The notes beneath the pieces are model-generated. The model saw only the letters and a list, made by a program, of their open reading frames with translations, was not told the DNA's origin and ran no database searches. Shown in pieces: positions 4,999-9,088 of a stretch of 9,088 nucleotides of DNA. The position numbers and the translations under genes were made by a program. Origin of the DNA: an uncultured Bacilli bacterium (GTDB taxonomy: Bacteria; Bacillota_I; Bacilli_A; RF39; UBA660); assembly GCA_947623645.1 (NCBI GenBank), contig CANQHK010000045.1:1-9088 (forward strand). The letters run 5' to 3'. Every line of letters begins with the position of its first letter. The stretch's first letter is position 1.

Positions 4999-5504
4999 AT
5001 TTCGTCAAGGATATTTCATGATTTTCTTAGACTTTTTCTCTTGTTTAATTCCCTTGTCTCCTGCATTCTTGTTTCTACTCCAACTCGAAGAACGAACGTT
5101 AGAGCAATCACTAAACACATCGCATAACTTCCACCATAACTCATAAATGGTAGAGGAACTCCCGTCATTGGCATAAGTCCTAAAATTCCCCCTAAGTTAA
5201 TGAGAATATGAATAAAGATATAGAAAGCAACTCCATAACAAATAAGAGCACCCCGATCCGTATAACTTTCTCTTCCAATTTTTACAATTCTTCCAATCAA
5301 TAAGAAATATAAAATAAAGATAAAAGCACCACCGACAACTCCGATTTCTTCTAAGATAATAGCAAAAATAAAATCGGTATGAGCTTCTGGTAAATACAAA
5401 TATTTCTGCGTACTATTTCCAAGCCCTACTCCCAGTAAACCTCCATGATTAATGGCAATATAACCATTACATACTTGATTTCCACTTCCATAAAACTTTT
5501 TCTC
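4999..5504. repeat. Right copy of the 506-bp target-site duplication
   Basis: This is the copy joined to the 5' part of ftsW, so the gene here remains whole. It includes the ftsW stop codon and 17 bases beyond it, among them the TTGACG -35 box of the glyS operon, but not the matching -10. Confidence 0.9.
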
Positions 5505-6185
5505 GGAACATGGTTTACTAAAATCAAACCGCTCGAGCTGTCTTGATTGTAAAAGTTCATTTCCATTCGTTACAAAACCTAAAATAACAACAATGACTAA
5601 ACTGACAATGATAAAAGAAACCTTTCTTCGAATTTCTTTGGATATGGGGGCGATAAAAAATAGAAAAGCAACGATCGATGCATAAATTAACATCGTTCCT
5701 AAATCGGGTTGAACAAAGATTAACCCTGCAATAATTCCCGGAAAAAGCAAAGGGGCAAGGCAAGTTACAATATTATCCAAATGTGCCCGATGTTTTTCAT
5801 AATACGTAGCAAGATAAACAATTGTTACAATTTTAGCAAATTCAGATGGTTGAACAGAGAAAAATCCAAAATCGATCCAACTGATTGCTTTATTTCGAAC
5901 AGTTCCATAAATTAAAAGTGCCGCAAGACTTGCTGTAATTGCAAGAAGAAGAATTCTTGAAAAAATACTATAAACCCTCGTATGAAAAACAGAAACAAAA
6001 CAAGCAACAACAAAACTAATTCCTAAAAAAAGAGCTTGTTTCATAAAATAACGATAAGGGCTTGCACTATATTTCATATACGCTGTAACATTACTAGCAG
6101 AAAAGATAAAGATAAGACCAATAACAAATAAAAGAATAGAAATTAAAAGTAAAGGTTTATCAATATTTTTAATAACTCTTCTCAT
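5016..6185 (-). CDS. ftsW: SEDS-family peptidoglycan polymerase, FtsW-type
   Basis: SEDS proteins are multi-pass membrane glycosyltransferases that polymerise lipid II into glycan strands with a partner class b PBP; FtsW works at the division septum. The 389-aa length is typical. Hydrophobic segments run throughout, starting at residues 12-32. Signature pieces are QPSEFAK (112-118), QPDLGT (159-164), GLLGVGLGNSTQK (249-261), LPEAHTDFIFA with the catalytic Asp at 271, and GVPLPFMSYGGS (342-353). The NSTQKYLYLPE stretch is more FtsW-like than RodA-like, though RodA cannot be excluded. The start at 6185 follows GGAGGG by 6-7 bases. A Cys-containing insertion (C226, C239) in the loop before GYIAIN is unusual. 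The gene is intact only because the transposon duplicated its last 161 codons. Confidence 0.93.
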   Translation of the reverse strand: MRRVIKNIDKPLLLISILLFVIGLIFIFSASNVTAYMKYSASPYRYFMKQALFLGISFVVACFVSVFHTRVYSIFSRILLLAITASLAALLIYGTVRNKAISWIDFGFFSVQPSEFAKIVTIVYLATYYEKHRAHLDNIVTCLAPLLFPGIIAGLIFVQPDLGTMLIYASIVAFLFFIAPISKEIRRKVSFIIVSLVIVVILGFVTNGNELLQSRQLERFDFSKPCSEKKFYGSGNQVCNGYIAINHGGLLGVGLGNSTQKYLYLPEAHTDFIFAIILEEIGVVGGAFIFILYFLLIGRIVKIGRESYTDRGALICYGVAFYIFIHILINLGGILGLMPMTGVPLPFMSYGGSYAMCLVIALTFVLRVGVETRMQETRELNKRKSLRKS

Positions 6186-6240
6186 AGGTATCCCTCCGTT
6201 ATTATTATCATATCATAAAATTCCCTCTTTTTCATAATTT

Positions 6241-6270
6241 TTTAGACTTTTATAATAACATTTCTGTCAA
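6241..6270 (-). promoter_or_regulatory. Possible ftsW promoter
   Basis: A perfect TTGACA (6270-6265) lies upstream of ftsW on its strand, but the best -10 at 18 bases is only TCTAAA (6246-6241). The segment also precedes the divergent small gene at 6315, so the intergenic region 6186-6314 probably holds promoters in both directions; I cannot define the plus-strand one. Confidence 0.35.
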
Positions 6271-6314
6271 GTATGGAATACTTTATATTAGATAACTTAA
6301 AAGGAGGTATCATT

Positions 6315-6491
6315 ATGAACTATTATGGTGGATTCCAAGGAAACAGCTGTGGTTGTTCAGGAGGAATGCCATATCCAGCATTTGGTGGATACAATTACGG
6401 AGGAGGATACAATAACACTTCTTATTATGCAATTATTCTAGTTTTATTTATCTTACTTGTAATTGTCATCGGTTCTAGATTTGCAAACTAA
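6315..6491 (+). CDS. Tiny YjcZ-like transmembrane protein
   Basis: The 58-aa protein starts at ATG 6315, eight bases after a strong AGGAGGT; an in-frame ATG at 6273 has no ribosome site and is rejected. Residues 1-35 are rich in Gly, Tyr and Asn (MNYYGGFQGN, GGYNYGGGYN) with two Cys at 12 and 14. Residues 38-53 are the hydrophobic segment AIILVLFILLVIVIGS, close to the ALIVVLFILLIIVG pattern of the tiny Bacillus YjcZ family of sporulation-associated membrane proteins. Function is not established by sequence; surface or spore-membrane association is inference. It is transcribed divergently from ftsW and has its own terminator. Confidence 0.8.
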   Translation: MNYYGGFQGNSCGCSGGMPYPAFGGYNYGGGYNNTSYYAIILVLFILLVIVIGSRFAN

Positions 6492-6505
6492 ACCTGACCA
6501 AAGTT

Positions 6506-6530
6506 GAGAGAGAAAAACTCTCTTTTTTTT
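6506..6530 (+). terminator. Terminator of the YjcZ-like gene
   Basis: AGAGAG (6507-6512), loop AAAAA and CTCTCT (6518-6523) form a 6-bp stem (7 with the flanking G-T pair) followed by a T run to 6530. It lies 15 bases after the stop of the small gene. Confidence 0.8.
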
Positions 6531-6585
6531 CCTTCCAAGAAGAAACTTTTAAAAAGAAAAAAAACAAGCATTATATGTTATATAT

Positions 6586-6616
6586 AAAGAGGACACAGGC
6601 GTGTACCTCTTTTTTA
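6586..6616. terminator. Extra hairpin terminator with no adjacent gene
   Basis: AAAGAGG (6586-6592) pairs with CCTCTTT (6606-6612), with an inner ACAC/GTGT stem around AGGC, and a T run follows. It could back up the terminator at 6506-6530. On the minus strand it would be a second stop for the 6774-8234 gene. I see no gene between 6531 and 6585. Confidence 0.55.
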
Positions 6617-6627
6617 TTTTTTCTTAG

Positions 6628-6649
6628 AAAAAAAAGAGGTTAAAACCTC
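6628..6649 (-). terminator. Terminator of the minus-strand surface-protein operon
   Basis: On the minus strand GAGGT (6649-6645), a 4-base loop and ACCTC (6640-6636) form a hairpin followed by eight Ts (6635-6628). It lies about 125 bases after the stop at 6774. The segment 6650-6773 holds no gene, only a further AACCTCT at 6671-6677 that could compete for the same stem. Confidence 0.65.
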
Positions 6650-6773
6650 AAGAAAATAGAAGATGATTGAAACCTCTAAATTTATATCTACAAAAAAATA
6701 TGCAATATCAAAGAAGAAATCAAAAGAAAGAAAAGTTTAGAATACCCTATCGGAAACGAATTAAATTTCAAGT

Positions 6774-8234
6774 CTAAAATATTTTTACAGATGCGATTGT
6801 TCCATAGTACTCATTAATTAGAAAATAAACATTAAATTGTTCTTTCTGATAATCCCAAATCGTAAAATCTGATAAACCATTTAACATATAAAGTCCCGAA
6901 ACAGAATAGTTTTTTTGAAAATTCAATTGATTTTGATAACTATAATTTTCAATATATAAATTTTGATCATCAACTGTACTGATTATACTGTAAGAATCTT
7001 CATCAAATACAATATCTTCAACATTGGCTTTTGCTTGTTTTTTGTCATTTAATTGAACAGCTCCATAATCTAGAGTTTTTACCAAATTACCAGAATAATC
7101 AAAAATTAAAACTTTATTTGCAATTACTACAAACAATTGCTCATTTTGGGAATAAATATCGATAATTGAACAACTATGTTCAACATCACAAGTGGATAAT
7201 TCATCCATCGATTTTTCCCACAAAATCGTACCATCAGCAGAATCTATAAAATAAAGTACACCCGTTGTATAATAAAGTTTTTCCTCATCTTCTGAAACTG
7301 TTTCATTCGCTACATTTTCTTTATTTGCAAAAGCATAATATTGATTGGTTTCTGTAATACCTGAAATTCCCAATTCTTCATTGGAATCACCAGTAATATG
7401 TTTTTCTTGAATCGTTTCATTTTCGAGTGTTATATAATCTTTTCTAGAAGACAAATAAATTTTTTCTCCTTCTACTTTGTCAATTCGTACTAAATTTAAA
7501 AAAGAAGTAGCACTTAAACGATCTATATTTATAAGAGAAATTCGATTTCCTTGATAATCATATTTTGCTAAAAAATTAAATTCGCTTCTTCCATCTGCAA
7601 TACTAGCAAGTTCTCCTGAAACATTTCCTTCAACCTTTCCTAGAACATAAAACCCATCTTGCGCACCATATAAATCCAAGGCTGCAATCGTTGCACTATC
7701 ATTGGTTTGAAAATACTTTTCCCACTGAAGATGATAATCATTATCGAAAAATAGAACCCCTATTTCCGTAGCTGATTTTGAAATTAGAGTGACAATTCCA
7801 TCTGTAATTTTTATACTTTCTATTAAATAAGTATTATAATTTGTTAGAGTTAAAATTTTCGTTGCGTTTTCTTTTTCGTTAGGACAAGTGGCTTGAAAAT
7901 TCCATGTTCGAAATTCTCCTTCAGGAACAAATTGTAATGTTCCTGAACAATCTACGTAAGATTCTCTTTTAACAACTTGTTGCAAGTCAAGAGAAGGAGA
8001 AGAAAAATACATATCTGGTTCTTCGGAAGTCATAATGTCAATATATGCTTGTTGAACATAATCGTCCACTTTTGATACAGCTACACTATCTGGAAGAACA
8101 AGCACATTATCTTTATTTTTTCCTCCTTCAAGATTGTTGGAATGATTATTTTGTAAAATTAGCCAAGAAATAGTACCCCCCAAAATACAAACAACACCAA
8201 TAATTATAAGAATCCTTATTCGTTTATTTTCCAT
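6774..8234 (-). CDS. Membrane-anchored extracellular protein with beta-propeller-like repeats
   Basis: The 486-aa protein has a short basic N-terminus (MENKRIR) and one hydrophobic anchor at about residues 8-27; the rest is hydrophilic and presumably outside the cell. The anchor contains GVVC (13-16), which lacks the small residue of a lipobox, so a lipoprotein is unlikely. The body repeats short strand-turn patterns typical of blade-forming or PQQ-like proteins: FFDNDYHLQWEKYF (162-175), AKYDYQGNRISL (223-234), YFIDSADGTILWEKSM (328-343), IFDYSGNLVKTLDYG (377-391) and YSYQNQLNFQKNY (431-443). Two Cys pairs (C96/C117 and C349/C355) could form disulfides. Start at 8234 with AAGGTG upstream. 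It follows the InlB-repeat gene by 19 bases and is probably co-transcribed, possibly as its membrane partner. I recognise no named family. Confidence 0.7.
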   Translation of the reverse strand: MENKRIRILIIIGVVCILGGTISWLILQNNHSNNLEGGKNKDNVLVLPDSVAVSKVDDYVQQAYIDIMTSEEPDMYFSSPSLDLQQVVKRESYVDCSGTLQFVPEGEFRTWNFQATCPNEKENATKILTLTNYNTYLIESIKITDGIVTLISKSATEIGVLFFDNDYHLQWEKYFQTNDSATIAALDLYGAQDGFYVLGKVEGNVSGELASIADGRSEFNFLAKYDYQGNRISLINIDRLSATSFLNLVRIDKVEGEKIYLSSRKDYITLENETIQEKHITGDSNEELGISGITETNQYYAFANKENVANETVSEDEEKLYYTTGVLYFIDSADGTILWEKSMDELSTCDVEHSCSIIDIYSQNEQLFVVIANKVLIFDYSGNLVKTLDYGAVQLNDKKQAKANVEDIVFDEDSYSIISTVDDQNLYIENYSYQNQLNFQKNYSVSGLYMLNGLSDFTIWDYQKEQFNVYFLINEYYGTIASVKIF

Positions 8235-8253
8235 TAATATATCACCTTACTTT

Positions 8254-9088
8254 TTATTTGTATCCCTGAATGGTTGCCTGACTTAAATTTGCTGTATTGG
8301 ATAAAACTAATTTATAAATTTTTATTTGTCCTGTTCCACCCTTTGTATTATCGATTCCTCCTCCTGGTTCAGAAAGAGCAGAAATTTTAAGGCACGCTTG
8401 TGAATAACTTTTGTTAATAGATTTCGAAGAAAAAACTTTTGTTTTGCCAGAACCTCGACCAGTACTAAGGTCAGAAACTACAGTTTTGCCTCCACCACGA
8501 GCAGATGTGAAAGTAACAGAAGTAGAATATGTCTGAGGACTTGCAATTAAATATGCATAGGAATAATCAGATACATTAAACATTTTTGACCAACAATTAA
8601 TTCCGCCACCCCATCCGTCAGATTTTATTCCTTTTGCATGAATATAAGAAGAAGTAACAGTTAACGTTCCACCATTATGTCTAAAAGGCTCTGTTTTCCA
8701 TTCACTCTGCGAACCAAGTAAATTAATTCCCCGATCTCCATCGAAAAGAATTAAGTAATCGGCTTTCCAATGAGCATACAATGTTTGTGCTCCTGTTATT
8801 TTTACTTTTGTACTTGTCGTTACTTGACTTCCACCACTTGCAGCTGTAAACCATCCTAAGAATTTAAATCCATTTCTAGTTGGAGAAGGTAGAGCTCCAT
8901 AGGTAGAGTCATACGTTACATTTTTGTTTGCTGGATTTGCTGCATTTCCTCCATTGGAATTGAAGGTTACTTTATAAACGTTTGCTTGCCATCTTGCATA
9001 TAAGGTTTGAGCTCCCGTTATTTTTACAGTTGTTCCAGTACTTACTTGACTTCCACCACTCGTTGCGGTGAACCATCCTTTGAATGTA
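8254..9088 (-). CDS. C-terminal part of a large InlB-repeat surface protein
   Basis: The frame is open from 9087 to the TAA at 8254, showing 277 residues; the N-terminus lies outside the window. It contains the end of one InlB_B (Listeria-Bacteroides) repeat and one whole repeat, 74 residues apart, each with GWFTA.SGGSQV and KITGAQTLYA.W signatures. Such repeats are small beta-grasp modules in secreted and surface proteins. The last 168 residues form a separate domain rich in Gly, Ser and Thr (GGTLTVTSSYIHAKG, TSARGGGKTVVSDL). It looks like a beta-sandwich and may bind glycan or ligand, but I do not recognise it. There is no LPXTG or membrane tail, so any cell attachment must be elsewhere or through a partner. 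The TTG at 8781 is not a start, since coding sequence continues upstream. Confidence 0.85.
   Translation of the reverse strand, partial: TFKGWFTATSGGSQVSTGTTVKITGAQTLYARWQANVYKVTFNSNGGNAANPANKNVTYDSTYGALPSPTRNGFKFLGWFTAASGGSQVTTSTKVKITGAQTLYAHWKADYLILFDGDRGINLLGSQSEWKTEPFRHNGGTLTVTSSYIHAKGIKSDGWGGGINCWSKMFNVSDYSYAYLIASPQTYSTSVTFTSARGGGKTVVSDLSTGRGSGKTKVFSSKSINKSYSQACLKISALSEPGGGIDNTKGGTGQIKIYKLVLSNTANLSQATIQGYK
8788..9087 (-). repeat. InlB_B repeat units in the DNA, 222-bp period
   Basis: The segment around 8788-8870 recurs near 9010-9088 with an offset of 222 bp (74 codons); for example the same 17 bases occur at 8822-8838 and 9044-9060. Between them the sequence has diverged at third positions, so the tandem duplication is old. 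More units are expected beyond the window. Confidence 0.8.

Noticed and set aside
2458..5504. Assembly artefact as the cause of the 506-bp repeat
   Set aside because: The copies directly border clean terminal inverted repeats of a family known for long target duplications; artefact remains possible without long reads but is less likely.
6273..6314. Upstream ATG start for the YjcZ-like gene
   Set aside because: The AGGAGGT site at 6302-6308 is placed for ATG 6315; the upstream extension has no ribosome site and is not family-like.
8254..8781. A complete 175-aa gene starting at 8781
   Set aside because: The frame stays open upstream to the window edge and encodes InlB repeats, so this is the end of a larger gene.
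8788..9087. CRISPR-like repeat
   Set aside because: The 222-bp period is in frame, encodes InlB modules and lacks short repeats with unique spacers; no CRISPR array or tRNA/rRNA gene was seen in the window.
1..9088. Mycoplasma-type genetic code (TGA as Trp), suggested by low G+C and the IS1634-like element
   Set aside because: TGA ends ftsW, the LOG-like gene and the small peptide, and Trp residues use TGG; cell-wall genes are present.

Overview
The window looks like a chromosomal segment of a low-G+C, cell-wall-containing Firmicute. It encodes the single-chain (bacterial alpha2-type) glycyl-tRNA synthetase, a SEDS/FtsW protein, a T-box leader and a tiny YjcZ-like membrane protein. Trp is encoded by TGG and TGA ends several genes, so the standard code applies and this is not a code-4 mycoplasma. 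An uncultured gut Bacilli or Erysipelotrichales-like lineage is a guess from this gene set, not a demonstrated placement.

Layout. Positions 1-412 hold no conventional gene but a compact locus: a 27-residue, almost entirely hydrophobic peptide with its own promoter and terminator, faced by a convergent antisense RNA with its own promoter and terminator. Direct repeats link the leader of the peptide mRNA to the part of the locus transcribed as antisense RNA. This is the architecture of a par/Fst-like type I toxin-antitoxin system. A 56-bp repeat containing the antisense promoter recurs at the very start of the window, which suggests a tandem second copy outside it. Positions 413-2467, minus strand, are a glycine operon: promoter, very short T-box leader, a LOG-family Rossmann protein, then glyS, with ATGA overlap between the two genes.

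Positions 2458-5504 record an insertion event. An intact IS1634-like transposon (about 2.03 kb, one 602-aa DDE transposase) is flanked by perfect direct copies of a 505-506-bp stretch that is the 3' end of ftsW plus the -35 box of the glycine operon. Because the target duplication is so long, a full-length ftsW (5016-6185) survives on one side, and the intact glyS-operon promoter survives on the other together with a 3' ftsW fragment. The element entered a coding gene without destroying it.

Positions 6315-6491, plus strand, encode the tiny YjcZ-like membrane protein, followed by a run of hairpins and terminators (6506-6677). Positions 6774-9088, minus strand, hold two adjacent genes for the cell surface: the end of a large InlB-repeat protein that runs out of the window, and a membrane-anchored protein with beta-propeller-like strands.

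The strongest candidates for something undescribed are the peptide/antisense locus at 1-412, the half-kilobase target duplication, and the compact T-box whose alternative fold appears to mask a ribosome binding site.
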